A DNA stretch of 64,000 nt from an uncultured Bacteroidota bacterium (lineage in GTDB: Bacteria > Bacteroidota > Bacteroidia > Flavobacteriales > Flavobacteriaceae). Location of the stretch: the NCBI GenBank assembly GCA_902517245.1, contig CABYBK010000001.1, positions 1 through 64,000 of the forward strand. Direction: 5' to 3'. Position numbers and translations under genes: made by a program. Positions 40,790-51,780 of the stretch are shown one piece after another. The notes beneath the pieces were generated by a model. That model ran no database searches, was not told the origin of the DNA, and saw only the letters and a list, made by a program, of their open reading frames with translations. The first letter of the stretch is position 1; each line of letters begins with the position of its first letter.

Positions 40790-42435
40790 ATTTGAAAAAA
40801 ACCATATTATTAGTTCTAATTATGATTATACTAATGGCTATAAGTCGTAAACTATTTTTGCAACTTGATCTAACAAATGACAAAAGACATAGTTTATCTG
40901 AGAATACTTTATCGCAAATAGAGGGCTTAAAAGAACCATTGAAAATTGATGTTTTTCTATCCGATAATTTACCTGGTGCTTATCTACATTTCAGAAATGA
41001 ATTAGATGCTTTACTTAATCAATTAAAGTTTTACAACGATAATATAATTATACATTATAATGATCCATTTGATTTTGGAAATTCAGAAAATGTGATTAAA
41101 GAAATGCAAAAATATGGAATGCAACCTGAAATTGTTTTGGAAAACAAAAACGGAAATCGAAAAGAAACCTATATTTTTCCATGGTTGATAATAAATTATA
41201 ATGAAAGATCAGAACGAGTTCAATTGCTACAAAAACAATTGGGAGATTCAGAAAATGAAAAAATAATTCGTTCGCTCCAACAATTAGAATATAATATAAT
41301 AGATGGAATTTTTAAGGTTATAATAAACCAAAAAAATAATCTGGCTATTTTAAGTTCACATAAAACATCTAATGATACCAAAATCGCAGACTTACTTCAA
41401 AATCTCAAACCTTACTATAATTTAGCTGCATTTGATCTCAAAGCACCTGCAATTAGTTCCAAAGAAAGTCTAGATAATTTAAGTCGCTTCGATGTGTTAA
41501 TAATATCTAATCCAAAAACTATTTTTTCACAAAGTGAAAAATATATTTTAGATCAATATGAGCTCAGTGGAGGGAAAATATTATGGTTGGTTAACGGAAT
41601 TGGAATTGATCGTGATAGCCTTTTCAAAAACTCAGGAGAGACAATTTCTTTTCCACAAGAACTCGATTTAAATGATTATTTATTTAAAAAAGGAATAAGA
41701 CTTCAAAAGATTCTAATTCAAGATCTTTATTGTGCTCCTATTGTGCTTGCAAATAATAATGAAAATAATACTCAGTACGTTCCATATCCTTGGGTATACT
41801 ATCCCCTACCAGAACCAGAATTAACATCTATTGGAAAAAATATTGGCCCTGTATTGATTCAGTTTGCTAGTTCTATAGACACATTATCAAACCCATTTAA
41901 AAAAACCTTATTACTTAAAAGCTCAAAATTCACAAAAACTCTGGCAGCACTTTCAATCGTGAAGCTAGAGGATGCTACAAAAAAAATAAAACCAACGAGT
42001 TTTAGTGAAAGTTCTAAAGCTATAGGATACCTTGTACAAGGAAAGCAAAAATCTCTCTTTTATAATCGCATCAAACCTTTTAAAAATGAGAAGCATCTTA
42101 ATAATGGAAAAACAGAGATGATCTTCTTTTCAGATGGTAATTTAGCTGAAAATCAAAATGACAAAGGAAATCCCTTAGCCCTCGGTTATGACAAATGGAC
42201 TAATAATTTTTATGCCAATCGTGATCTAATAATGAATAGTATTCACTTTTTAGCAGGAAATAAGGATCGTCTTACGATAAGAAATAAATCAATGAAATTT
42301 GCAGTCTTAGACGTTAAAAAAATTGAAGAAAATGTAATATTTTGGAAATGGTTCATTTTTCTAGGGAGTATTTTTATTGTTTTTAGCATTAGTCTAATTA
42401 ATCAAGTAATTAGAAGTAAACATTTACTTAAATGA
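40786..42435 (+). CDS. gldG: Gliding-motility-associated ABC transporter component GldG
   Basis: RKLFLQLDLTNDKRHSLSENTLSQIEGLKEPLKIDVFLSDNLPGAYLHFRNELDALLNQL; position after gldF. Confidence 0.85.
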   Translation: MNLKKTILLVLIMIILMAISRKLFLQLDLTNDKRHSLSENTLSQIEGLKEPLKIDVFLSDNLPGAYLHFRNELDALLNQLKFYNDNIIIHYNDPFDFGNSENVIKEMQKYGMQPEIVLENKNGNRKETYIFPWLIINYNERSERVQLLQKQLGDSENEKIIRSLQQLEYNIIDGIFKVIINQKNNLAILSSHKTSNDTKIADLLQNLKPYYNLAAFDLKAPAISSKESLDNLSRFDVLIISNPKTIFSQSEKYILDQYELSGGKILWLVNGIGIDRDSLFKNSGETISFPQELDLNDYLFKKGIRLQKILIQDLYCAPIVLANNNENNTQYVPYPWVYYPLPEPELTSIGKNIGPVLIQFASSIDTLSNPFKKTLLLKSSKFTKTLAALSIVKLEDATKKIKPTSFSESSKAIGYLVQGKQKSLFYNRIKPFKNEKHLNNGKTEMIFFSDGNLAENQNDKGNPLALGYDKWTNNFYANRDLIMNSIHFLAGNKDRLTIRNKSMKFAVLDVKKIEENVIFWKWFIFLGSIFIVFSISLINQVIRSKHLLK

Positions 42436-42538
42436 CTGTTGATAAGTTTTTTTAAAGTTTTAATGCTTTTCAAATTTATTTAAAGTACTTGCTGTTATGA
42501 AATTGTTCATTTCGTATTAATATTTCAAAAAACCGTAA

Positions 42539-43657
42539 ATGAAATTTATTGTATCAAGCGCTTCACTTCTTAAGGAACTTCAAAAGTTAGGTGGAATCAT
42601 TAATAATACTAATACACTACCCATACTTGATAATTTTTTATTTGAAGTCAACAAAAACAATTTAATAATTACTGCTTCTGATTTAGAAACAACTTTTTCT
42701 TCAATAATAAATGTTGAGTCAGAAATAGATAGTATGGTAGCTTTACCTGCTAGATTGTTATTGGATACTTTAAAGACATTTCCTGAGCAACCATTGACAT
42801 TTTTAAAAACAGAAAAAAACACCGTTGAGATAAGTGCTAATAATGGAAAGTATGCTGTTGCCTATGTTGGTGGAGAAGAATTTCCTAAAGCTCCACAAGT
42901 AAGTGATTCAAAGACAATTCAAATAAAAAGTAATACTTTGCATACTGCAATAAACAGTACATTATTTGCAAGTGGAAACGATGATTTAAGACCTGTAATG
43001 AGTGGTGTTTTTTTTCAATTTTCTACTGAAGCTTTAACCTTCGTTGCTACCGATGCTCACAAACTGGTGAAATATTCACGAACTGATATAAAAGCTGAAG
43101 AAACGGCTGAATTTATTATGCCAAAAAAACCTTTGCAATTATTGAAAGTAATTTTACAGGGTTCAGAAGAAGATGTCTCGATTGAGTACAATGATACAAA
43201 TGCTCAATTTAGATTTGGAGATTCCTCATTAACTTGTAGATTAATTGATGGTAAATATCCAAATTATGAAGCAGTTATTCCAAAAGAGAATCCCAATCAA
43301 ATGCAAATTAATAGAGTTAACTTTTTAAACTCAGTGAAAAGAGTAAGTATTTTTTCAAACAAAACAACGTATCAAATAAGATTAAATATTGCAGGTACAG
43401 CTCTTCAAATTTCAGCTGAGGATTTTGACTATAGTAATAGCGCAGAAGAACGTATAGACTGCGAGTACCAAGGAGAAGATATCAAAATTGGGTTTAATTC
43501 TCGATTTCTAATTGAAATGTTAAATGGCTTAGACTGCAATAACGTTAAACTATCAATGTCTCTTCCCAATCGGGCAGGATTGTTAACTCCTTTAGATAAT
43601 ACTGAGGAAGGAGAAAGCATAACAATGCTCGTAATGCCTGTAATGCTGAATAGTTAG
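42539..43657 (+). CDS. dnaN: DNA polymerase III beta subunit (sliding clamp)
   Basis: MKFIVSSASLLKELQKLGGIINNTNTLPILDNFLFEV...LRPVMSGVFFQF...ATDAHKLVKYSR...LIDGKYPNYEAVIPK; C-terminal MLVMPVMLNS. Confidence 0.96.
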   Translation: MKFIVSSASLLKELQKLGGIINNTNTLPILDNFLFEVNKNNLIITASDLETTFSSIINVESEIDSMVALPARLLLDTLKTFPEQPLTFLKTEKNTVEISANNGKYAVAYVGGEEFPKAPQVSDSKTIQIKSNTLHTAINSTLFASGNDDLRPVMSGVFFQFSTEALTFVATDAHKLVKYSRTDIKAEETAEFIMPKKPLQLLKVILQGSEEDVSIEYNDTNAQFRFGDSSLTCRLIDGKYPNYEAVIPKENPNQMQINRVNFLNSVKRVSIFSNKTTYQIRLNIAGTALQISAEDFDYSNSAEERIDCEYQGEDIKIGFNSRFLIEMLNGLDCNNVKLSMSLPNRAGLLTPLDNTEEGESITMLVMPVMLNS

Positions 43658-43673
43658 TCAAAATAAAACTATG

Positions 43674-43705
43674 CTTAAAATTTGAAAGAAAAGTCAAATT
43701 TTAAG
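43674..43705. terminator. Putative bidirectional terminator between convergent dnaN and the oxoamine synthase gene
   Basis: Perfect 12-bp inverted repeat CTTAAAATTTGA / TCAAATTTTAAG with an 8-nt loop AAGAAAAG, in the 43-bp gap between convergent stops. Confidence 0.55.
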
Positions 43706-44954
43706 ATGATGCAATCACACCTTCAGATAAGTTTTTGTAAGTTCCATTTTCAAGCTTTTCACGAATTCCAGAAAAGGCTTTTAAAGTGATTTGAACATCT
43801 TCAATTGTGTGCGTAGCAGTAGGAATTAAACGTAATAATATTAACCCTTTAGGTATTACAGGATAGACTACAATGGAACAAAAAATACCATAGTTTTCCC
43901 TAAGATCTTGGACTAATGCCATAGCTTCTGGAATACTACCTTTTAAATAAACGGGAGTAACACAACTTTGAGTATTACCAATATCAAAACCACTATTTTT
44001 TAAACCATTTTGTAACGCATTCACGTTTTCCCAGAGTTTAGATTTAAGCTCGGGTTTTGTTTTTAATAGATCAAGGCGTTTTAAAGCACCTTTAACTAGT
44101 TGCATTTGTAAAGATTTAGCAAACATTTGAGAACGCATGTTGTATTTTAGATAATCAATAATTTCTTTGTCAGCTGCAACAAATGCACCAGTTGATGCCA
44201 TTGATTTTGCGAATGTTGCAAAATATACATCAATTTGGTCTTGGATATCCTGCTCATTTCCTGTTCCTTTTCCATTTTCCCCTAAAGTTCCGAACCCATG
44301 GGCATCATCTACTAAAAAACGGAACTTGTATTTTGACTTTAAAGCAACTATTTCTTTCAATTTACCTTGCTCTCCCCTCATACCAAAAACACCCTCAGAG
44401 ATAACTAGAATTCCGCCCCCTGTTTGGTGAGCGACCTTGGTGGCCCTTTGTAAGTTTTTTTCAAGACTTTCTACATCGTTATGCTTGTAGGTAAATCTTT
44501 TTCCAATATGAAGACGAACTCCATCTACAACGCATGCGTGAGCATCAACATCATATACAATAACATCGTCCTTCGCAACTAATGTATCTACAGTAGATAA
44601 AATTCCTTGATAACCAAAGTTTAATAAATAAGCTGATTCTTTATCAACAAAATCAGCAAGTTCTTTTTCTAATTGCTCATGTAAACCAGTATGACCAGAC
44701 ATCATTCTAGCTCCCATTGGATAAGCCGAACCATATTCAGCAGCAGCTTCAGCGTCAACTTTTCGGATTTCAGGTAGATTGGCGAGTCCTAAGTAGTCAT
44801 TTACACTCCATGTAATAACTTCCTTTCCTTTAAATTTCATTCGATTTGAAATAGGTCCTTCTAATTTAGGGAAAACAAAATATCCTTCTGCTTGTGAAGC
44901 CCACTTACCTAATGGTCCTTTATTTTCGTGTATTCTATCAAATAAATCTCTCAT
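43701..44954 (-). CDS. Alpha-oxoamine-synthase-family PLP enzyme; candidate cysteate fatty acyltransferase (sulfonolipid/capnine-type synthesis)
   Basis: [72 protein letters not shown]; 4-bp overlap with the upstream cysteine-synthase-like gene. Confidence 0.75.
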   Translation of the reverse strand: MRDLFDRIHENKGPLGKWASQAEGYFVFPKLEGPISNRMKFKGKEVITWSVNDYLGLANLPEIRKVDAEAAAEYGSAYPMGARMMSGHTGLHEQLEKELADFVDKESAYLLNFGYQGILSTVDTLVAKDDVIVYDVDAHACVVDGVRLHIGKRFTYKHNDVESLEKNLQRATKVAHQTGGGILVISEGVFGMRGEQGKLKEIVALKSKYKFRFLVDDAHGFGTLGENGKGTGNEQDIQDQIDVYFATFAKSMASTGAFVAADKEIIDYLKYNMRSQMFAKSLQMQLVKGALKRLDLLKTKPELKSKLWENVNALQNGLKNSGFDIGNTQSCVTPVYLKGSIPEAMALVQDLRENYGIFCSIVVYPVIPKGLILLRLIPTATHTIEDVQITLKAFSGIREKLENGTYKNLSEGVIASS

Positions 44955-46003
44955 TTCTTAGCCGTTTCATTTATATATTCAATATGATTTTGTGATTCAT
45001 GGTCAGAGTCAAAAAATCCTTGTTCTTCCATCCAATCTTCACTATAAATTTTACTCATGTATCTTGATCCATGATCAGGGAACATAATTACTACTTTACT
45101 ATTCTTCTCAAAAAAATTTTCTTCTGCTAATTGATTTACAGCTTGCATTGCGGCTCCAGAAGTGTATCCAACAAATATGCCCTCTGAACGAGTAATATTT
45201 CTTGCTGTATGAGCACTCTCCTCATCAGTGACCTTAACAAAGCGGTCGATAGAATCAAAATCAGTAGCTGTTGGTATTAAATTTTTACCCAAACCCTCAA
45301 TACGATATGGATAAATTTCATTTAAATCCAATTCTTGGGTTTCATGGTATTTTTTTAAAACAGATCCATAAGCATCTACACCAATAATTTGGATTTCAGG
45401 ATTTTGTTCCTTTAAATACCTTGCACAACCAGATATTGTTCCTCCAGTTCCACTGCTAGCGACCAAGTGCGTTATTTGTCCTTTAGTTTGTTTCCAGATT
45501 TCAGGTCCCGTAGAACGATAATGTGCTTCTAAATTTAGCTCATTAAAATATTGATTGATATAAATAGACTCTTTAATTTCACTGTGTAAACGTTTCGCAA
45601 CCTCATAATAAGAACGTGGGTCGTCAGTTGGAACATTTGCCGGACAGACATGAACTTTTGCTCCCATAGCGCTGAGCATATTTATTTTATCTTTTGATGA
45701 TTTTGAACTAACTGCTAAAATACAATCATATCCTTTTATGATAGAAACCATGGCTAAACTAAAGCCAGTGTTTCCTGATGTTGTTTCTATTATAGTGTCA
45801 CCTGGTTTTAATATCCCTCTGCGTTCTGCCTCTTCAATTATGTGAAATGCAATTCGATCTTTGTTTGAATGTCCAGGATTAAAAGCTTCAAACTTAGCAT
45901 AATAATCACCTTTAAATCCTTCAACAATTCGGTTAAGCTTAATTAAAGGTGTGTTTCCTATCAATTCGAGAATGTTTTGATAGGCATTCACATTGTCATT
46001 CAT
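44951..46003 (-). CDS. Cysteine-synthase-family PLP enzyme; candidate cysteate synthase
   Basis: [33 protein letters not shown] (PLP Lys), [29 protein letters not shown]. Confidence 0.8.
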   Translation of the reverse strand: MNDNVNAYQNILELIGNTPLIKLNRIVEGFKGDYYAKFEAFNPGHSNKDRIAFHIIEEAERRGILKPGDTIIETTSGNTGFSLAMVSIIKGYDCILAVSSKSSKDKINMLSAMGAKVHVCPANVPTDDPRSYYEVAKRLHSEIKESIYINQYFNELNLEAHYRSTGPEIWKQTKGQITHLVASSGTGGTISGCARYLKEQNPEIQIIGVDAYGSVLKKYHETQELDLNEIYPYRIEGLGKNLIPTATDFDSIDRFVKVTDEESAHTARNITRSEGIFVGYTSGAAMQAVNQLAEENFFEKNSKVVIMFPDHGSRYMSKIYSEDWMEEQGFFDSDHESQNHIEYINETAKK

Positions 46004-46046
46004 TTTTGTCTTACTTCAAAAGTTTTACAAATTTAAGGAAAAAAAA

Positions 46047-48179
46047 TTATTCTGCCTTACCCTCTAATTGTAATATAAATGTATATTGTTTTGCTGTTTC
46101 TTTTAAAGCGTTAAATCTCCCTGAGGATCCACTGTGTCCGGAATCCATATTAGTAATTAAAAACAGTACATTATTATCAGTCTTATGTGTCCTTAATTTA
46201 GCAACCCACTTAGCAGGCTCCCAATACTGAACTTGAGAGTCATGATAACCAGCTGTTACCATTAAGTTTGGATAATCTTGTTTTTTCACATTGTCATATG
46301 GGGAGTATGACAACATGTACTTGTAATATATTTGATCATTAGGGTTTCCCCATTCGTCATACTCGCCTGTGGTTAATGGAATACTATCGTCTAACATTGT
46401 CGTTATTACATCAACAAAAGGAACAGCAGCAATTACACTCCTATATAACTCTGGAGCTTCATTTAATATTACTCCCATCAATAATCCTCCTGCAGAGCCT
46501 CCAACTGCATGGAGATGTTTTGAATTAGTATATCCTTCGTCTATGAGGTAATTAGAAGCATCAATAAAATCATTAAAAGTATTTTTTTTTGTTAATAATT
46601 TTCCGTCTTCATACCATTTTCTACCTAAATATTCTCCTCCACGAACGTGAGCAATTGCAAAAATAAATCCTCTGTCTAATAAGCTTAAACGGGTACTTGA
46701 AAAACTAGGATTAGTGGTAGAGCCGTAAGAACCATATCCATATAAAAGCAATGGAGTATCACCTTTAAGTTCTGTTTTTTTATTGTACACCAATGATATG
46801 GGGATATTTACCCCATCTCTACTCCTAGCAAAAAAACGTTTTTCGATATAATTGTTGACCTTAAAATTATTATCAATAATCTCTTGTTGTTTTAGTAATT
46901 TTTTGTTTTTGGAAACCATATCAAACTCAAAAACACTTCTAGGTGTTTTCATAGAAGTAAAACCATAACGAAGTTTAGACGTGTTGAAGTTAGGATTGAA
47001 TCCAGTATACATTTCGTATGCTTCCCCTTCTGCTGGAATAATGTAATTTTCAGAACCATCCCAACTTTGTACCCTAAGATTGGTTAATCCATTTTTTCTT
47101 TCTGTAACTACCCAATAATCTTTAAAAATATCCAAGTTTTCAATTAAAACATCTTCTCTGTGCGTTATTAAATCAATCCAATTATCAGAAGAAGGTTTTG
47201 TAATTAGTGCTTTTGATATTTTATAATTAAAAGAACCATCTTTATTGTTGAGAATATAAAAATGATTTCCAAATTGATCAACTGTATATTCTAGTCCTTT
47301 AGTTCGTTTTTGAATTAATTTGAAATTGGATTCAGGTTCATCAGATTTAATAAATTGGAATTCAGAGGTTAATGTGCTATAAGAACAAATAAAAATATAT
47401 TCTAAAGATTTTGATTCTGTTACGTAGACAGAATAAGTTTCATCTTTTTCATAGAAAATCAATGTGTCATTAGAGGATGGAAATTCAATATTATGTCTAA
47501 AAACTTTCTCAGGGCGAAGAGTTGTTGAATTTTTATGCACATAAAAAAAGTTTTTGTTGTCAGAAGACCAAACTGATTGGCCTGATGTATTTTTAATCTC
47601 CGTATCAAGGACCTTACCAGTAACTAAATCTTTAACATATAATGTATATTTTCTTCTTGATTTAGTATCAGTTCCATATATAACTTTACTGTTATCAGGG
47701 CTGACGTTCATACCAACTAAACGAAAATAATCATGATTTTTTGCCATTTTATTGCAATCAAAAATTATTTCCTCTAAAGCATTCATAGAGTCTTTTTTTC
47801 TTGTATATATGGGATATTGTTGACCTTTTTCAAAACGAGTTATATACCAATATCCATTGAAAAAATATGGTGCTGATTCTTCATCCTCTTTAATTCTTTT
47901 TTTAAGTTCTTGAAAAAGATCTTCACGAAAGGATTTAGAATTTTCAGTCATTTTATTATAGTAATCATTTTCACGCTCCAAATAATCAATTACTTCCGGA
48001 TTCTCTCTCTCATTCATCCAATAGTAATTATCAACGCGGATATCACCATGTTTTTTTAGTTGATATGGAATTTTATCTGCATACGGTACATTAATTGTGG
48101 TATCAAAGTTCATTGGAATTTTAGTTTTACATGCTGAGAAAATAAAAATGATACTTAAAGACAATATAATTCTATCCAT
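46047..48179 (-). CDS. S9 prolyl oligopeptidase family / oligopeptidase B, lipoprotein-like signal
   Basis: HGDIRVDNYYWMNERENPEVIDYLE, ARSRDGVNIPISLVY, PLLLYGYGSYGST, AVGGSAGGLLMGVILNEAPELY. Confidence 0.93.
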   Translation of the reverse strand: MDRIILSLSIIFIFSACKTKIPMNFDTTINVPYADKIPYQLKKHGDIRVDNYYWMNERENPEVIDYLERENDYYNKMTENSKSFREDLFQELKKRIKEDEESAPYFFNGYWYITRFEKGQQYPIYTRKKDSMNALEEIIFDCNKMAKNHDYFRLVGMNVSPDNSKVIYGTDTKSRRKYTLYVKDLVTGKVLDTEIKNTSGQSVWSSDNKNFFYVHKNSTTLRPEKVFRHNIEFPSSNDTLIFYEKDETYSVYVTESKSLEYIFICSYSTLTSEFQFIKSDEPESNFKLIQKRTKGLEYTVDQFGNHFYILNNKDGSFNYKISKALITKPSSDNWIDLITHREDVLIENLDIFKDYWVVTERKNGLTNLRVQSWDGSENYIIPAEGEAYEMYTGFNPNFNTSKLRYGFTSMKTPRSVFEFDMVSKNKKLLKQQEIIDNNFKVNNYIEKRFFARSRDGVNIPISLVYNKKTELKGDTPLLLYGYGSYGSTTNPSFSSTRLSLLDRGFIFAIAHVRGGEYLGRKWYEDGKLLTKKNTFNDFIDASNYLIDEGYTNSKHLHAVGGSAGGLLMGVILNEAPELYRSVIAAVPFVDVITTMLDDSIPLTTGEYDEWGNPNDQIYYKYMLSYSPYDNVKKQDYPNLMVTAGYHDSQVQYWEPAKWVAKLRTHKTDNNVLFLITNMDSGHSGSSGRFNALKETAKQYTFILQLEGKAE

Positions 48180-49203
48180 AAGATTTCATTTTTGTTAAAG
48201 TTGTTAACAGGTATTCGTGTTGATCTTCAGTGTAGTTTCTATGAGTAACTATCCTAATCTTTCCTTTTCCAAGTTTCATTATATGTATTTCTCTATCCTT
48301 GAGATATTTGATGAATTTAGTTTCATTTTCGGCAGAATTAAGTGAGAAAATAATAATGTTTGTTTCTACTGGCTCAATACTTTTTACAGAAACCATATTC
48401 TGTAAACAATCAGAAATCTCTCTCGCTCTTCTATGATCTTCATTTAGATCCTTCCGATGATGTTCAAGGGCATAACTACCTGCTGCAGCTAGATATCCTG
48501 ATTGTCTCATTCCACCTCCAAGAATTTTTCTAATTCTAATTGCTTCTTTTATTGAATTGTTTGATCCAATTAAAACTGATCCTACAGGACATCCAAGTCC
48601 TTTGCTAAAGCAAAGTGAAATTGTGTCAAAAAGTGATCCATACATCTTGGGATCTTCTTTCGTATATTCTAATGCATTCCAAAGTCTAGCTCCATCTAAA
48701 TGCAGAGCAAGTTTTTCATCTTTACACAATTTTGATATTTTTTTTATTTCATTTATGTTATATACCGCACCTCCACCTTTATTAGTAGTATTTTCTAAAC
48801 AAACTAAACTGGTTCGTGGACTATGATAAAAGTCAGGTGAATTGATACAAGACTTAATTTGTTCTGATGTAATTTTCCCTCTTTCACCTCTAATCATTTT
48901 ACATGAAACGCCGGAATTAAAACTAACTCCTCCTCCTTCGTAATTAAAAATATGTGCATAATGATCACAAATCAATTGATCTCCTGGTTGCGTATGGAGT
49001 TTTATGGCTGTTTGATTAGTCATTGTACCTGAGGGAAAAAACAAAGCCGCTTCTTTACCAAATAGACTGGCGACTTGGTTTTCAAAAATATTTACAGATG
49101 GATCTTCTTTAAAAACATCATCCCCAACAGTGGCATTGAACATGGCGTCTAACATGCCATCTGAGGGTGTTGTTACAGTGTCGCTAATTAAATTAATTAT
49201 CAT
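48172..49203 (-). CDS. ltaE: Low-specificity threonine aldolase
   Basis: INLISDTVTTPSDGMLDAMFNATVGDDVFKEDPSVN, FPSGTMTNQTAIKLH, LHLDGARLWNAL, CFSKGLGCPVGSVL. Confidence 0.93.
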   Translation of the reverse strand: MIINLISDTVTTPSDGMLDAMFNATVGDDVFKEDPSVNIFENQVASLFGKEAALFFPSGTMTNQTAIKLHTQPGDQLICDHYAHIFNYEGGGVSFNSGVSCKMIRGERGKITSEQIKSCINSPDFYHSPRTSLVCLENTTNKGGGAVYNINEIKKISKLCKDEKLALHLDGARLWNALEYTKEDPKMYGSLFDTISLCFSKGLGCPVGSVLIGSNNSIKEAIRIRKILGGGMRQSGYLAAAGSYALEHHRKDLNEDHRRAREISDCLQNMVSVKSIEPVETNIIIFSLNSAENETKFIKYLKDREIHIMKLGKGKIRIVTHRNYTEDQHEYLLTTLTKMKSYG

Positions 49204-49205
49204 AA

Positions 49206-51629
49206 TTAAAAATCACATGAAAATGATCCTATGGGTGATCCATCGGGAAGACGATTTACAGATGGTGGAATAAAATCTGATGGTTTATCAAAATAATGAT
49301 TAATCTGGAAACGATGAGCTTCAGAAAAATCAGCTTCCTCCTGTGCTGACAACCAACGATCTAATCCAACTAATTGGGAATAGACAATTGATTTTACAAT
49401 TGAGTTTGCATCTGAATGCTGACCCAAAAACATAATGTGCTTCAAAATATTAGCCTTTACTATCTCGTTTAGTTGTTCGTAATGTTTATTACGATACTTC
49501 ACTTTAAAAAAATTATCAACTAACATGGTAAGAGTCTCCTTCAAAGAAAGTTGATTTGAATCAAAACCATATTGAGTCACTAGGCGATTTGCTCTATTTG
49601 GATGAAGCAACATTTTTATCAAATTATCACTTAGGCTATTTGCTGCGCCAAGGTAATCAAACGTTACACCTGTTTGAGAAATAAAATTTTCTCGTGTTCT
49701 AGGGTTAGAAAATGACCTTGGAGGCAACAACTTCCTTAATTTATTTGGAACAGAAAGTGATTTGGGTGACATAGCTTCTAAATAAACCATCAAAGCATTG
49801 CGCTGTATGATTGGTTCAACTTCTTTGACTTCATAAATTTGATCTCCTTTCACAGCATAATCATAATCAACACCGGCTATTAATTTCACCACAGCTTCTG
49901 ATTGATATCTGTGAAGTAAGTAAATTGGCACAAATATGTCTTCAAGCTTAGAGTAAGGGGTATCAACTTTAAGGTGGTCTAATGATAAGTTAGACAAAGC
50001 TTTCTCACGTATTATTAATAATTTACTTAGTTCGTTAGTTACGTCAGAACCATTGTCCCAAAGGTGTGCCAAAGGATGTGCTCCTCCTATTGGTCTAGCA
50101 TCATGATCTGAAATAAAACGATGCCCGTCTTCTGCACTTTTATTAAGAATATTTCTAAGAGCATTTTTCTCATTTATATTTTTAGGAAAATGACTGTATG
50201 AATAAGCAACACTAACTTTATCCCATTCCCCAATTCCAACTTCATAAGCATTATTAATTGAAATTTTATTATTGTGTAATTCAATATTTGGATGTGGATA
50301 ATCCATCACCGAATTCCTTGATTTTGAACTGGCCGTAAAATTATGTGCAAAACCAAGAGTATGGCCAATTTCGTGTGCGGATAATTGCCTAATTCTTGAT
50401 AAAGCCATATCAATTGCTTGTTTTTCTTTATTTTCATTTGATGAGAATGGAGATTCTAAAAGTCCTAATGCAATCATAAAATCTTGGCGAACTCGAAGAC
50501 TTCCTAAACTGACATGGCCTTTAATAATTTCACCAGTTCTTGGATCTGCAACGCTAGAACCATAACTCCACCCTCTAGTAGATCGGTGTACCCATTGAAT
50601 TACGTTATAACGAACATCCAAAGGATCTGCTTCATTAGGTAAAATTTTAACTTGGAATGCATCTTTAAATCCAATACTCTCAAATGCCTGATTCCACCAT
50701 CTCCCACCTTCTAAAAGAGCCGATCTTACTGGTTCTGGAGTGCCATTATCCAGATAATAAATTATTGGTTCCTTTGCTTCGCTGATTGATGCCTCAGGAT
50801 TCTTTTTTTCCAGCCTATGTCTATAAATATATTGTTTCTTAGTTTGATTATTGATAGGTGTTGAATAATCGTAGAATGTCATTGCGTTTGCACCAGAACG
50901 AGGATCAAAATCACGAGGAGAATATGAGGAGTCAGGTAATTCAACGAAAGAGTGATGTTGATGAATAGTAACATAGTCTGGTGAGGGAGTCACTGATGAA
51001 ACTAAAGTCCCTGAAGCAGATCCAGTATAAGTTAGCATCATATCAAATTCAATATTTTTCGGAAATGCTTTTGTTCTAGGCAAATATACTGACGAACGAG
51101 TAGGATCAATTCTATACTCTCCCTCTCCAAGTTTATCTAAACGTTTAGAAACACCGTGTGCATCCTGTAATAAGAAAGGAGTTAAATCTATAATATAACC
51201 TGAAGATGAGCTTTCAATTATAGGAAAACCAAAAAGAACAGATTTTGCAAAAGCTTCATTTATAGAGCGTTCCTCCAAATAATTTTTAGAAGTTGATCTA
51301 TACTTTAAGTTAGGCTGAATTAGCATTAATTTGTTTCCTGATTTAGAAAAATAAACAATACGTTCGTTGCCTAACTGTCCTCGGTCAAGTCCAATATCAT
51401 TATTTCCCATCCCTGAACTTAGACTGTTAACATAAAGAAATTCGTAATTAAGTTTTTTAACTGTTAAAAAAATAGCATCTTTTAATTCTTCATATTTAAA
51501 ATCAAAAAACCCATTATAATTACTATTACCATCAGAGGGTGATGAAAGATTACTGCTACTTTCAGTTTGTGAAATTGCCAAATTGTGTGAAAAAGATAAA
51601 GTGATAAAAAGTAAAATAATCCGTTTCAT
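49206..51629 (-). CDS. Secreted zinc-dependent metalloprotease (DUF5117/DUF4953-type)
   Basis: LSAHEIGHTLGFAHNFTASSKSRNSVMDYPHP zinc motif with Met-turn; N-terminal signal peptide. Confidence 0.88.
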   Translation of the reverse strand: MKRIILLFITLSFSHNLAISQTESSSNLSSPSDGNSNYNGFFDFKYEELKDAIFLTVKKLNYEFLYVNSLSSGMGNNDIGLDRGQLGNERIVYFSKSGNKLMLIQPNLKYRSTSKNYLEERSINEAFAKSVLFGFPIIESSSSGYIIDLTPFLLQDAHGVSKRLDKLGEGEYRIDPTRSSVYLPRTKAFPKNIEFDMMLTYTGSASGTLVSSVTPSPDYVTIHQHHSFVELPDSSYSPRDFDPRSGANAMTFYDYSTPINNQTKKQYIYRHRLEKKNPEASISEAKEPIIYYLDNGTPEPVRSALLEGGRWWNQAFESIGFKDAFQVKILPNEADPLDVRYNVIQWVHRSTRGWSYGSSVADPRTGEIIKGHVSLGSLRVRQDFMIALGLLESPFSSNENKEKQAIDMALSRIRQLSAHEIGHTLGFAHNFTASSKSRNSVMDYPHPNIELHNNKISINNAYEVGIGEWDKVSVAYSYSHFPKNINEKNALRNILNKSAEDGHRFISDHDARPIGGAHPLAHLWDNGSDVTNELSKLLIIREKALSNLSLDHLKVDTPYSKLEDIFVPIYLLHRYQSEAVVKLIAGVDYDYAVKGDQIYEVKEVEPIIQRNALMVYLEAMSPKSLSVPNKLRKLLPPRSFSNPRTRENFISQTGVTFDYLGAANSLSDNLIKMLLHPNRANRLVTQYGFDSNQLSLKETLTMLVDNFFKVKYRNKHYEQLNEIVKANILKHIMFLGQHSDANSIVKSIVYSQLVGLDRWLSAQEEADFSEAHRFQINHYFDKPSDFIPPSVNRLPDGSPIGSFSCDF

Positions 51630-51780
51630 ATATTAGTTTGTTATCATAAAACTAATAAAAACATATTAGATGTTGCATCCGGTAAAATAAAATCTATTAA
51701 ACCTAAACTTTAAAAGAATTATGTTTTATAAGAATATCTTTTTTAGAACTTAAAATCTATTATTTTTGAAAAAAACATAT

